Made by a program: the position numbers and the translations under genes. This document shows positions 1 to 12,510 of a DNA stretch of 64,000 nucleotides, piece by piece. This DNA comes from Symsagittifera roscoffensis (lineage: Eukaryota; Xenacoelomorpha; Acoela; Convolutidae), in NCBI RefSeq assembly GCF_963678635.1, contig NC_087063.1, positions 73,243,617 to 73,307,616 of the forward strand. Reading direction: 5' to 3'. How positions within the stretch are numbered: the first letter of the stretch is position 1; each line of letters opens with the position of its first letter. A model generated the notes under the pieces. It saw only the letters and a program-made list of their open reading frames with translations. It was not told where the DNA came from and searched no databases.

Positions 1-59
1 ACCAGTCTACCAAACTGGCGACATTATATTTTCGATACGCGAATTTACCGATACGCGAA

Positions 60-1130
60 ACATGTTGTAACACACTAGGTGAACCAAACTTTTCGTATGT
101 CGAAGAACGTAACTCAGTTTTCGTAAATCTGGAGGCACGTGTATGATATTTTTGAATATGCTATATTGAAGCGGAACAAAAAGCGTAACTTCAAAAATTG
201 GACTTTGCTCAAAGCCTTAGTTGTTTCTCTGCTAAAATAAGTTAGAAGAATTTTTTTTGACATTTCAGAACTTTCTCAAAGACATAAAAATTCTTCTAAA
301 ACAATTAAGCATTAGCCAAGTTTTTTGTCTCAGACTTGATAGAGTACTTTTTAAAAAATTTCAAAAAATTTGAAAAACGATCAAATTTCAAAAACATGAC
401 CTTCCAAATTTTGTTAAATTTTTCTGCTAAAAGCAGATCGTGGCCGACAAAAAAGACAAGATTCTCAAAATTGGATTTGTGGATTAAACACATATTCTGC
501 AAATTGGTACAATAATTTTCGAGTAAAGTCAAAAAACTTCCAAAAAACTGTCAAAGTTTTGAAACTTTAACTTGATTGAAGGCCATAACTTATTTCTAAA
601 AGAAACAGGAAGATAACTTTTTGTGCATAAAAACTTGCGAGTGAACGCTAACGCCGGTACCCAGTAAATGTTATCTCCATTGAAGCTAGAACTTGAGGTG
701 TGGGCGGTTAGTTTTTGGGAAAAGTCAAAAACTCTTAGGGCAAGTTTTGGCTCATTTTCCTTTCCCCCCCCCACCTGCAAATTTTTACATGTAAATTTGT
801 TGACCACATTGTCCGATTATTATGAAAATTTACATACAGACTAATAAGGGCAGGACAAACATATTTGGTCCTCATACTCAACCTCGTAAAAACTCTCGTT
901 ACAATAATGAATTGAAGCTCGTGTGAAGTGAGGGGGGGGGGGGGGAAGGAAAAAGAGCCCAAATTTTCAAGCAAAAAGAGGCCAGTAAAATTTTGATGCA
1001 AACAAAGGAGTAGGCAATCTGTTTATAAATGCCTTTTTCTGGAAAATTAGTGAAAAGCATTTTGAGAAAAAAAATGATCATTTGCAAAAAGCGATAAAAG
1101 TTTCCAAAGCGCCTCAAAAAAAACAATCCC
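60..1130. repeat. Degenerate dispersed repeat, related to 51.3-53.7 kb
   Basis: Phrases around 130-270 (a cgtgtatgatatt stretch, then tagttgtttctctgctaaa) and around 520-600 (gtaaagtcaaa, then gattgaaggccataact) recur with substitutions at about 51340-51450 and 51745-51815. The same repeat family therefore lies near both ends of the window. Short open frames here are broken and look like chance. Confidence 0.5.
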
Positions 1131-1299
1131 AAATATTTTCAAAATACTTGTTTTTACCAAACAGGAATTCTAATCCATCATGCCATGCAAGACATCTGTA
1201 ATTCAGTTTAGCAGAAAAAATGCGACAGTCGTTGAGCAGACACCAGTTGAACAAAAAAAAACTGTTTCTGTAGAAAAAAAATGAAAAAATTTCAACACC

Positions 1300-3880
1300 C
1301 ATCTGAAACTACCCTAGAGTAACTGGTATTCACTCAGTTGTTAAATTTGAATTTTCATGAAATTGATAAGTTAGCATCATGAATGATTTAATTGTTTTTG
1401 TTTAACTAGTTGTTAACCCGAAAAATACTCTCCGATTTGATAACGCTTGCTAATCGCAAACGTAATCTTCTATTTTTTTTATAAATCTGTGAATGAAACT
1501 TTCAAAATGTAAACTTTTATTTAAAAAATGTAACCGCTTAACTGTGCCTCTATAGGTAAGATAAATTTGTTATGACGTTTCTAGGTTGCCTCAAAAGTTA
1601 GACCGTAAAAGCATGCAGCTAACAAACATTAAAAATCTGAGAATGAGGCCATAAATTTCCGACTGCCTTCAAGTCCTACAGCAGTAAAAACAAACAGAAA
1701 AGCATGCTAACAACAGTAAAAGCTAATTTGAAACAAGAATACGCGGTTACTGTGCAAGTAGCGCATAATGTTTTGACCATATTCTTAAGAAATACAACGT
1801 TTTTTCTTCAAATTAGTCTCGTTTTTTTTTGCGTGGTGAGATGAAAAGATCTGAACAAAAAACTATATGTTAGACATATCCATCAGTCATAGTAAATTAA
1901 GCAAACTGGAAAACAATTTTGAAGAAAAATGACTAAAAAAGACAACAAAAAATCATCAAATTAGATCAAAAATTGTTCCAAAGAATTGTCAGACAACACT
2001 CAGAAAAAATTTTTCAAAGTTTTAAAAAATTGTTCCGATTACGACTGAACTGGCTTTTTTTATGACACATGACTCGACTCATTCCGATGATTATTTGTGG
2101 TACCTGATTTTGCGTGAAAAAAAGAAAAGTTAAAACACCCGAATTCAAAGTTCCTGACCGTTTTTCGAATGGTCGGAAAAAAAATTAAACCAGACCCGAA
2201 TACAAAGGTCCTCCCCATTTTCAATAGTAGGAACAAAAATATTAAAACCTTTGGGTAGTCAATCAAAAATTACCTTACCAAAAACTCAGAACCAATTATT
2301 ACCATTCAGAAACTTATGGTCAAGATTGTATTCACACGGTAAAACATCATGATCTTTAGTTCGTAGCTAAAAACCGCTATTTTGTGCAGCTTTAGTGTTT
2401 CTTGTATTTATTATTCAATTGATTTTTTTGTTGAATTTTTTTGCCTTTTTCTAGAAATGTCACAAACAAGGCCCATTAAGTATGACATGACCCATGCGTG
2501 CGAGGCGATCGTTGGTGGTCGACTTTGTGCGACTTTGTTCGACCTCCTTATATCCTTGTTATGATAGCAATTTATCAGTATCACCTCAATCCAAAAATTA
2601 AGAGTTACACTCAATGACCAGAGCCACGAAAATCATTTGATACCGCACCGCAATTTCATGTTTTAAAATTGATTATAGGGGACAACTGCTGCTCAAAACA
2701 ATGTCATTAATCCATTGTTCTCGGAAAATTACACAATGATGCGATGATTTTTCTAACCATTATAATAGTGTATTCGCTAACATAAAAATCCATTTAAGTC
2801 CATTATAAACGATAGAAATCGATGTTGTTTATTTCGCTCATTGGTATTTCCGCGAAAACCGAAAATATTAGAACCCCGATTTTTTGCAAAACTTTGAATG
2901 AAAATTGGACTCTTTTCCAGTAAAAATAAGCTTCCCGCCCCACGTTTGCCCCACTCTTTCTCCGTGTTCATTTGTATCAAAAAAATTCTATCCATCATTC
3001 TATTAGTTCAGAATTTCTTCCCGTCAATTTTTCTAGTATTGATTAAGCATAACAAATTATATTAACTGAACACGTTATTTATTTTTTATGCATTTATCTA
3101 TCTTGCCTCATCAACCATAGCCATGTCTTAGCGGTAATTTTACTCAATGTGAAATGTTTCTCAGAATTGATAAGCGCAAAAACGACCTAGGAATGATCCT
3201 TTGACGCTAGCTTTGTCCGATTTAACCTTTCTTTTTTTTGTTTATGTACTAACGGTTTTTTTTTATTTTGATCGAGTTTGATTGATTTTTGTTTATTACT
3301 GAATACTCACCGAACAATTTAAAAAATTGTTTTGCCCCAAGAATTGGTTAACAGAAATGTTGATAACTATTACAATGGTTCATGTTCACAGTTGAAAGAT
3401 GTTTTTTTCCTTTTGATTTAATTTCAAATAATGTTTCCAATTTTTTAATGTCTCCAATAATTAAACACTGCTTCTTGCATTAAAAAAAAGGTGGCACGGC
3501 GAGATATTAGTTAAAAATTGGGATCAAACATGAAATGCCCCTTCCCTAAGTGAACTACCGTAGATTGCCATTCCCAGACATGTATTATTTCTGAAAAATA
3601 ATTCTGTAAAAAATATGCATTTCATACAAACGCGCTGTTAATTTTGTTCAAATATTACTCACAGCATTAGAAAATTTAATAAAAACTCACATTACCAACA
3701 AAATCAATTGAGCCAATTTCCAAAAATACCATTTCATTTACCTTGGCAAGCAGATTCAGCCAACTAACTTGTCATGTTTTTTGGACTCTAGACATTATGT
3801 AGCAACTCATGTTTGGGGCATGGTAATGAATGTCAGGTCTCTAACATGCCATCACAACTCCCCGATTCGAGATTTTTCAC
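1300..3880. other. Non-coding stretch, no gene seen
   Basis: A+T-rich sequence with frequent homopolymer runs and no open frame with protein-like composition. Apart from the dispersed repeat at 2080-2240 I see nothing here. Confidence 0.5.
2080..2240 (-). repeat. Dispersed repeat, partner at 12388-12510
   Basis: The reverse complement contains gtattcgggt and caaataatcat in the same order and spacing as the plus strand at 12388-12510. Two diverged copies in opposite orientation imply an old interspersed repeat of unknown class. Confidence 0.5.
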
Positions 3881-3884
3881 CTAA

Positions 3885-4251
3885 TTTGAAGCAAGATTTG
3901 AGCGGTTTGAGCGGTTTGAGCGGTTTTTTTTAAACAATTACGCTCAAAATCTTGTTTCAAAATGAGCGGTTTGAGCGGTTTTTGAACGGTTTAACTTAAA
4001 AAACCGCTCAAAAACCTTCCAAGATTTGAACGGTTTTTAGCGGTTTATCTAAAATAAACCGCTCAAAAACCGCTCAAGACTTGAGAGGTTTATCTAGAAA
4101 AACCGTTCAAAAACCGTTCAAATCTTGCGCGGTTTTTGGGCGATTTTTTTAGATAAACCGTTCAAAAACCGCTCAAACCGCTCATTTTGAAGCAAGATTT
4201 TGAGCGTAATTGTCTAAAAAAACCGCTCAAACGCTCAAATCTTGCTTCAAA
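3885..4251. repeat. 367-bp near-perfect palindrome built from gagcggttt units (foldback element)
   Basis: The first 20 bases (3885-3904) are the exact reverse complement of the last 20 (4232-4251), and pairing continues with few mismatches to a centre near 4068. Both arms are built from repeats of gagcggttt and its variants gaacggttt and gagaggttt. No open frame is present. It could be a foldback transposon or MITE, or a hairpin transcript source. I could not confirm a target-site duplication. Confidence 0.85.
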
Positions 4252-4610
4252 AGAGACTAAAAACCTCAAATTGGGATCCTTTCTCGAGAAGACAGCGGGC
4301 ATGGAAGATTCTCTAACAAAACCGTCGAACAATTTTTTCAACGTTCCAAAATTTTTAAAAATATTCAGCGGACTGAAAAAAAAGAAAGAACTTGATAGGC
4401 GAGCAATCGCATGTAGCCCACCCTAGCACAGTGCGACATAAATTTTTCTAGAACTACAGCAATCTCGTTCTCTCTCTCACTCTCATCTCCTTTGAGATAC
4501 TTGTGTTTTGGTGTGGTTTACTGTCCCCCACACTCCTTCATTGTCCCTCTTTTTAGTTATCGAGCCGATTTACACCCATGTTGCCTTTAGAGAATTCGAC
4601 CGGGACAATA

Positions 4611-4621
4611 TGGCGCCCAAC
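4611..4621 (+). other. Primer-binding-site-like motif of the BEL relic
   Basis: tggcgcccaac follows an ACA and a three-base spacer (ata). The young element at 20540 has the same arrangement: an LTR ending in ACA, three bases, then tggcgcc. This suggests the relic's 5' LTR ended near 4607. The left end of that LTR cannot be placed. Confidence 0.45.
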
Positions 4622-6076
4622 TTTATTTCGCCTTGTTTTTTCAGCTCTTTTTTAACATTGTTGTTGATTTATCAATTATATATGAAAACAATTTTGTTGT
4701 CAATTTTCTTTTGCTTTGAATCGGTTTATTGTTGGTTGCTTCAAATTGTTAAAAGACAAGTTGTTTCGTTGCAAGCGCAGAAGTTTTTCTGACAATTTAT
4801 ACGGCTTCCTGTTCATCTTACGTCCCAAATATGCGTAGTCAGAAGGAAAATGTAGCCAGAACGATAAAACCCAATAACGGTTGAGCGTTTTTTTGCAGTT
4901 ACTACAACAAATTGCAATTAAATTGGCACAAACAGCCTCATTATGTTCCACAAAAAGCAAACTTATTGCAAGCTGTGACACCATCGACGTAATTTCTAGC
5001 AATATGAACAAAGTTGACTCGCTAGTTGACTCGCTAATCTTTTTGCCACTCTTTTCCCGAGCATCAATGATAACCTCACTCTCAGTCGACATGAAGTCTT
5101 CATCACTGAAAAACGCCTAGTGTGAACCACTTCATACCCACAGGATGCCAGAACTCACTTTTTGTCTTCCCAACCGCACGCTTATGATACTCAACTCCAC
5201 AGAAGCCAACTGCAGGACACCGCAACAATGCCTGAATCGATTTCGACATGTCAGATAGTTTGACTCGTCATTCGCGCACCCCACAAGCACGATCTAACCT
5301 TCGGAGCTCAACTCCAGTTTGACAGGACAGCAACTCGACCATCATCAACTACATGCACAAGTAACAGACGATCTTCATACCAGTACACCTCAGCATCTTC
5401 ATTGAACTCACTTAGCATACAAGCAATCAACCATCCTCATTCGGATTTCAGGTTTGAATTCAGTAACCAAAAAATTACAATCTGTTCACCGCCTTCAGAC
5501 AGTTTTCATTGAACAGAGAACGCACTGCACCCTGCAAAAACCCGCCAGGTATATACAAAGCACATCAGCCGACATAACAAACCCCGTCATTAAATCGAAA
5601 TTACAGTAAGGACTTAGCCATTCCCACACTTATTTTCAACGGCAGAGCGTAATAAAACATGACAACTTTGACCGGAAACTAGCCGACCCGATGTTTCGAA
5701 TAATCACAACCAATCAAAACCAATCATACGAAAAGACGAGAAATTATAACGGCTTACTCAGGACACGCATCGATAATCAACCAAATAAAAGTGCAGCCAG
5801 CTCCAGCACCATTTATGAAGAATATGATCAGCAGCCGCCAGCACAAGCCTTATCAGAAGACCCGGCCGAAATTCATCCACCAATTTCCACATCAGTATGG
5901 ACATGAACAGACAACAATCAGAACCTTTCAGATTTCCTTGCACCCTAAAATGCGTGCGACACATAAGCTAGAAGCAAGGAACATTGACATCAGCAAGCAG
6001 CAGAAGAGTTTCAAAACTTTCAGGTAATCTGTTCCAATTGTCAATCCTTTTGTATTAGACCAAAAGCCGGAACAAT

Positions 6077-6343
6077 GTGACACTCTACATAAGGAACATG
6101 TTCAACTCGGAGAACATCGAAGGCATGGACATCGACAACACGGACATGCCCCACGCGGAGAAGAATACGCATCTAGTGCAACTTGTCTCCGGAGACACAA
6201 AGTTTCTCATCGTCGTATATGGATGCAACGAAGTAATGGACAGCTCAGCTTTCCAACTCCTGGAAAAGGACTTTGGAAACCCAACGAAGTTAGTACCAAC
6301 TTTCCTTCGACAAGTTGACAACATCAGCAGCCCGAACCTATGA
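6077..6343 (+). pseudogene. BEL-type Gag fragment (DUF1759-like)
   Basis: The 88-codon open frame contains FQLLEKDFGNPTKLV followed by FLRQ. This matches the pattern of DUF1759-type BEL Gag proteins and aligns with the Gag segment near residue 650 of the young element (LQRKFGQPHVVV). It is a fragment without an upstream coiled-coil region or zinc knuckles and is flanked by stops in all frames. Confidence 0.5.
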
Positions 6344-7309
6344 CACAACAGAGGCTAAACCTGCAGGAAACGGTTGAAGCCTTCATAACTTTTGGATTCT
6401 AACACGATCTCCGCTCAACAACGAACAATCAGACAGTTTTGGTTTAAAAAAAGCCGACAACCTGAGGAGTGTAATGGAGTTGCTACAGCCTTCAACTAAA
6501 TCTCAGACAACCTTCACCCATCGAACTGAGCTTATGATTCAATAACCACTCCAAACCCTACAGGTACCTGCCCTGCACCCATCAACAAGCACTTGCAACC
6601 AGCCGACCGAATAATCACGACAATAGCCCTAACGTTCAACGCAAATTACAGCAACAACAGCAGCATGAACACAGAGAGCAACGAAACGATCTTTGATCCT
6701 ACCTCAGAAAGAAACCCAAGGACTGACTACAGCATGCCAAAGTTCTAATACTCTGCCTGAACTGCCTCATTGCCACAACTTTGCCGACTGCCCAATCAAG
6801 TCAATTCTATCGGACAAAAAGAAGCTGCAAGAAACACCACACACCACAACCCAATAGCATTCGCATCAAGTACAAGGTAACGACTTCGACAAGGCGCAAG
6901 GTCATCACAATTAGGAAAGCCAACAGACACGATGACGCAACGATTTGTACCTCCATGACTAGGACATGAAAATCGAATCGCCACAATCCGGCCTTGCCAA
7001 TAAAGATATCTAATGGCAATCATCTTCTACATTCCTACGCCAGTCTTCAATTACCTTTCAATTGAAACTATATCTCCAATGAAACGCCAGGATTCAGCTT
7101 AGTCAAGCCCTGACTTCATCCTACACAGCTTTACTTATATAGCCGTTGCGAGTGGACTTTTCAAAAATCGGCATCAGCCATTTCAACCGGATGAAACCGT
7201 CGACATAAAGGAGTGTTATCCCTCAGTTACTGACCCTGAGCTTGACCAAAGCCATCTGCCAAAGGAATCAACAACTTCATTGTACACTTATTGCAACACT
7301 CCCTTCAAG

Positions 7310-7430
7310 GGAAAACGAACTCATCATAGGATGTGACTTCGCCAAAATAGTAACACCAACAGAAGCTATCTCATCAAGACATAGTATACCGATTGGAAAA
7401 GGAAGTATTTGACACCTTAGAGTCTTCGAA
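7310..7430 (+). pseudogene. BEL-type aspartic-protease fragment
   Basis: A short frame reads ELIIGCDFAKIVTPTEAIS, which matches the region downstream of the protease active site in BEL/Pao Pol (compare IVIGQDFYHAI in the young element). No catalytic D-S/T-G is visible. The fragment lies between the Gag and reverse-transcriptase relics, as expected. Confidence 0.4.
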
Positions 7431-7634
7431 GCCTACCCAATGGACACTACGAAGTTGTAATGCTTTGGAAATGCGACCGATATATGTCCAATAACCGATA
7501 GCTTGCCAATAAGCAACTAGACAGCTTTCTGCAGCGACTACAAAGAAAGCACACAATGGCAGCCAAGCACCAGGAAACCATCGACAATGATTTTCAGAAA
7601 AAAAAACGCCAACGAAGTCGACGACCCCCCAAAG

Positions 7635-8174
7635 AATGATGAAACAAGAAAATGGTATTTACCTCACCACCCATTAACGACTATCAACAGGCCGTGAAAA
7701 TTTCGAGAGAGTCTTAAGCGCCTCTAGCGTCTTCAAAGGAGTCTCAGTTAATACTACCCTTCTGATTGAACGGGGCTTCCTCTTAAACCTCACCGGTATG
7801 GTCGTGAAGTTTTGTGAAGATCAGGTAGCCATCTCAGCAGACATCGAGGCAAAATTTGAGCAAGTCTTCGTTAAGCCTGAAGATCAACCTTTCCTACGAA
7901 CATTATAGAAAAACGACCACAAAACCACATCAACTACCAGTTTACTTGACACGTTTTAGGTGCAATGGATTCGTCTTTTGTTAATTGCTTTGCTACACAA
8001 CAATGTGCCAAAGACAACGCCGACAAATTTTTTCCTAGTTTATGTGAAATCATGGTAGAGATCATCTTCATGAACGACCTTTGCATTGATGTAACAACGT
8101 CTGCCGAAGCCACGAAATTTTTGAAAGACATTGAAACAATGTTTAGCAGTAGAGGTTGCAATTTGACGAAGTGA
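7635..8174 (+). pseudogene. BEL-type reverse-transcriptase fragments
   Basis: Three disrupted stretches follow the order of BEL/Pao reverse transcriptase: a KWYLPHHPL-like motif near 7648, then VAISADIEAKFEQVF near 7830 (motif A), then AKDNADKFFPS and ATKFLKDIETMFSSRG at 7965-8174 (around and after motif C). The catalytic YMDD has decayed to a MNDL-like sequence. Frame changes and stops separate the pieces, so this is a relic. Confidence 0.6.
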
Positions 8175-8339
8175 CATTCAACTCTAAAAGTTTCTAAGCT
8201 GAACAACGAGAACAACATGGGAGACAGCGACAGCCTCATATCAGACAAAAGATCTTTCAAAAGAGTTCTGGGAGTCAAGTAGAAACCCTTATATGTATAT
8301 TTAAATGATAATATAAAAAGCATAATGTCTGTAATGCTG

Positions 8340-9640
8340 TATAAAAAAAATGCTTATATGAACAAATGTGGTGCACGACTTTAGTATCTAAATAAATCTC
8401 ATATAGGAGGGATAAAAAGTTTCCGCAGAAGAAACTTGGAAGCTTTTATTTTTTTAATTGGTTTTATTGCGCCAATGAAAACCGTTTTTATTTTCATATC
8501 TTAGATTCAGTATATATCTACTGCGGATAAAAGTTTCGCTTGATGGAGTCAAAACCAATTGTGGATAAAGGTGGAGAGGGTACTAAGTTATGACATCAAT
8601 TTTCATCATAACTACCCTATTCCTATAACTTATTTCTTAGGAGTACACGCGCTGAACAAAGTATAGTTTAAAAACTTCCAAAAACCATCCAATTTTTAGA
8701 TTAGGAGAGCTCTGAAAAACCTTTTAGTCTATATATTGACATACTTTTTGAAAAAGACCGACTCGGTCTTCTCAAAAAATATATCAATGGATAGACTGAA
8801 AGGTTTTCTTTAGATCGGATTAATTGACCCACGCCACAAAAACTCCATTCTTTGTGAAAAAATGCAGCCGAAAACCCAGTTTTTGCTATCAGTCGTCAGT
8901 ATTGCACGACTAAATACGCCACCACTATTTTTAATTTCGAACATAATTTTTAAGAAAACAATAGTTAAAATGCGAAAACCTATTTACTTACATATGCCCT
9001 GGATGTCGATTTATTTTTGAAACAATTGATTTCACAATGGTGATAGCTAACCAGATGATAGAAATGAGTGCTAATTCATAAAAACAAAACAATTTTAAAA
9101 GTTGTTCACGTCCATTGCCACCAAAAGTTATTCAAAATTTTTTTGGTTGAAATAAAAACCAACTGTGGTTGGAGAGCTATTGAAAAACACACAGCCAGTC
9201 AATGTGGTGGATCAACACTTTCACACACCAAAAAAGTCAATCAAAAATTACTTTGTTCTCTTTACATAACCAGATGTCGAAATTTTCTTTTCATAAGCAA
9301 CTTTTTTGCGTGCGCCAATGGAATTCAATGAATAATCCTATAAAAATTGTAAAAAGGAAACTTAAACGCCACAAACTTGATGGCTATAACTAAGAAGGTA
9401 ATTTAACACTAAGTCTACCATTTTTAAAATGAAGATCACTGAAAAAATGTCAACTGAATATAGGATTCTGCAAAATGCATTCCCATTTTTGCTTATTGCA
9501 AATTGTAGCTACAGAAATTATACTGGAGCACAGTAAAGAAACAGATTAAATTTAAGGCACAGAGTTGCCGTGAAAGATGGTTTTCAAAATTTTTAAGGTG
9601 AAGATGACGTTAGAGTTTGATTGGAAAGCTTGATTGGAGA
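8340..9640. other. Non-coding stretch, no gene seen
   Basis: Only short random open frames occur. Around 8714-8806 lies a short imperfect inverted repeat (gtctatatattgacata against atatatcaatggatagac). I see no other structure. Confidence 0.4.
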
Positions 9641-9641
9641 A

Positions 9642-9945
9642 CAGTAGCAGATTTAGGGGAAAATTAACCGAACGCCCTCCCCTATCCTCCCCCCTTCCTC
9701 CCCCCAGGAATTCGACCCCCTGCCGACCCAAAGGGTCCCCCTTTGTACTATTTTGAGATGCCCATTTTTGGGTGACGAACTGTATAATTTTTCCAAAGGT
9801 GCCTTTTTCGCCTGTTTCTTCAAAACTTCACCTGCGGCGCCAAAAATTTGGCCAAAACCGGGTCTTTTTTTAGTGTTTTGAGGGATTTCAGAAAATCAAT
9901 TTGGTCTACCTAAAAAACTTTGGTCTACCCCGAATGATAATTTTT
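9642..9945 (+). mobile_element. hAT-type MITE copy, right end missing
   Basis: It starts with the family terminus CAGTAGCAGATTTAG and contains the family core (cgaccccctgccgaccc, then ttgtactattttgagat). The right terminus, normally ctagatccgcc, is absent, so this copy is truncated or decayed. No target-site duplication could be found. Confidence 0.65.
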
Positions 9946-10687
9946 AGAACACCACAAGTCTTGATTTTTCATCTTTTGAGCTCCAATTCATAGGTTGGCT
10001 GTTACATACTAAAAGTTTTAGTCATATAATTGATTTATTGAATTTTATACATTTTCTATTAGGTTGAGAACCAGGTTGAACTCACATTTAAACCCTGCGC
10101 TGAATCAGTTTAAATGCGCTGATTGTTGGCGATAAACCAGGCGATCAATACTGACTGGTGTTAATACCACTGAAAAGGGCAAAGAAAGCTCTCAAATATC
10201 ACAAAATGCTCCCAGAAAACCTCCCAAAAACTCCCATAACTAGCGCAAAAAATGTGACAAAAACTACTCATGCAAGCCACAAAAACATTATGCGCTTACA
10301 AAAATCAGTGCCCAAGAAGTTGAAAAAATTTAATTGCCAATTTTTCTTGAATTCATTGATTAAAAAACATACTTTACAGAACTGAATCATCGACAAAACA
10401 TTGCCTATTTATTAGGGAATAATTTATTTGCCAAATTGTACTGAATTAGCAAAGACGATTATGATCCACCTAAATTCGACCCAGAAACTTGTTAGACGAA
10501 CTTCGTTTTAAAATACTTTGCTTTCTTAAGTTTCAAAATTCAAAGAAAAAACCAAGCAAATTTCGGCGCAATTCATTTTTTTCTGAAGCAAACTTTTTAA
10601 AAACTTTGCAGAATTTTACGTTTTGTGATAACAGTCCAGATGCACAAACTTTTTTTCATGAAGACTCCTTTACCTATTGTTGCGTGA

Positions 10688-11120
10688 CAGTAGAGCAATC
10701 TGATTCTTAGCGTCCAAGATTTTTTGGGCTGCAAAAAAAACTTAAGACGACTGCGGCTCCACTATGGTCTTAGCTAGTCTGGTGATATGATTTTCCATCA
10801 CTTCCACCCTGCCCTTTTGATAAAACGCAGAGACTTTTATTTCGCACAATTTTCAAGAAGTTTAGAATAGAACAAAACTGCTCTTATGATCTAACGCAGA
10901 AAGATACATTACCTCGTGTTGCTTTCCTTGAAATTTTTGATTGATACACTTCGCATAGTTATAATAATGGCGTTTAAAAGCGGATTGACAGTAGAGCAAT
11001 CGGATTCTTAGCACCTGTGATTTTTTTGAGCGGAAACAAGATGTAGCCGGCTGGTGCTCCACGGCTGAGTTGGTTTCAGCTAGTCTGGTGAAATAAATTT
11101 CTATCAGTTTGTCCCTGCCT
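10688..11120. repeat. Diverged tandem duplication, about 300-bp spacing
   Basis: gacagtagagcaatc at 10686 recurs at 10984. Each copy is followed by gattcttagc and, further on, by gctagtctggtga. Similarity fades after about 130 bp per copy. No coding potential is seen. Confidence 0.55.
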
Positions 11121-11519
11121 GTTTTTTTTTATCTAACGGAGAATTTTATAATTAATCTTGATCTGAGAAAACATGACATGACAACCCTTTGATACGCAAT
11201 TTTTGTTGAACTAATTTTAACCCGATGTTTGAAAGAAAAACCTAACTGCCCTCAACCAAAACACCAACCCAAATTGACCTTCAAAAACTGAAATTTTTAG
11301 TCATTAAATTTCATATTTGCATTTCAAAAAATGTCAGTTACAAAAAAATGCCAGTAATAAAAATTCTTTCGAGAAACCGTTTTCGAACAAATCAGCAAAA
11401 CGTTTATTGTATTTTTTGTCCTCACATGTTTTTTTTTTCAATAACCTAACTTATATTACTTCCAGCTGCTTTGTTTTGCTTCAGCTAATTTTTGTGATAG
11501 ATGATTAGTCTGGCTCGCT

Positions 11520-12030
11520 CAACATTATTTTATATTATATTATAGTATATTAATTTATGTTATATCCCATTATATTATACTATTTTATATTATTGTATTT
11601 TTTATATTATATACTATATTGTGTGATATTATGATATGTTATATCATTTTATAGTATATTATAATATTTTATAATACACAGTTTCTATAAACAAGAAAGG
11701 CAGGTTTTTCAGAATATCAAAGTTGAAACCAAATGCTTCGCAATATCATTTTGGTCAACGATTATTTAGTATATGATATATTATTTTATATTATAGTATA
11801 CTATTTTATGCTATATCATACTATTTCAATTACATATAATTTTACATGAAATAATTATTTTATTTTATGTTATATTATTTTATATTATGTTATGTTATAT
11901 TATTTTTTATTCATAGTACTATTTGAAATGATTTTTATATATAATGTTTTTATTTTACACTATACTGTGTTGTATTATAGTATATAATATCATATTATTT
12001 TGTATTATATTATTTTCTAATACACAGATT
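11520..12030. repeat. AT-microsatellite tract (tatattatatt type)
   Basis: Irregular runs of tatattatatta and tattttatatta fill 11520-11670, 11766-11960 and 11970-12020. They are interrupted by two copies of a short non-AT segment starting aatacacag (about 11674 and 12020). Confidence 0.75.
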
Positions 12031-12097
12031 TTATTAACAAAATAGACAAGTTTTTTCAGAATATTATTGTTGAAACCAAATGGTTTGCAATGTCTTT

Positions 12098-12225
12098 TTG
12101 GCCAACGACTTTGAACAAAATTAATCAGCAAAAACACTGGTCATTGCGGCGCTAGCTTTCAAATCAACCATGAGTTTTTTTGCTGAAAAACAGTCCCAAA
12201 ACTTTAATAAACGGAAAGCGCGATA
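12098..12225 (+). repeat. Dispersed repeat, copy 1 of 2
   Basis: About 125 bp containing aaaacactgg, ttcaaatcaacc and aacggaaagcgcgatag. A second copy in the same orientation lies at 13410-13540. Confidence 0.6.
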
Positions 12226-12387
12226 GCTCACAAAGATCCTATTAGTTATTGAAAATTGAGACAGGAGAAAAATCTGATACATTGTGCAAATGAATGTTCT
12301 CGAGCTACAAAAAAATCAGCCAATTGTAGCTCCTGACTGGCGCTTTTTTAAATACCTTGTGATATTTAATTATCGGTTTGGCCCTGT

Positions 12388-12510
12388 TTTTTGTTCCAAC
12401 CACTGAAAAGGAGGAGAAATTTTGTATTCGGGTGTGTTATTGCTTTTTTTTGCTCTTTGTTTTCCATGCAAACTCAAGTACCGCAAATAATCATTGGACT
12501 GCGTTGATAT
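12388..12510 (+). repeat. Dispersed repeat, partner at 2080-2240
   Basis: It contains gtattcgggtgtg and cgcaaataatcattgg, which match the reverse complement of 2080-2240 in order and spacing. Confidence 0.5.

Larger units (their letters stand above)
4500..8290 (+). mobile_element. Decayed BEL/Pao LTR retrotransposon relic
   Basis: Traces appear in the expected BEL/Pao order: a primer-binding-site-like tggcgcccaac at 4611, a Gag segment at 6077-6343, a protease-like segment around 7310-7430 and reverse-transcriptase segments at 7635-8174. Frames are broken by stops and shifts throughout. No integrase trace and no 3' LTR could be found, so the relic looks truncated after reverse transcriptase. 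It is much older than the element at 20540-29041. Confidence 0.6.
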
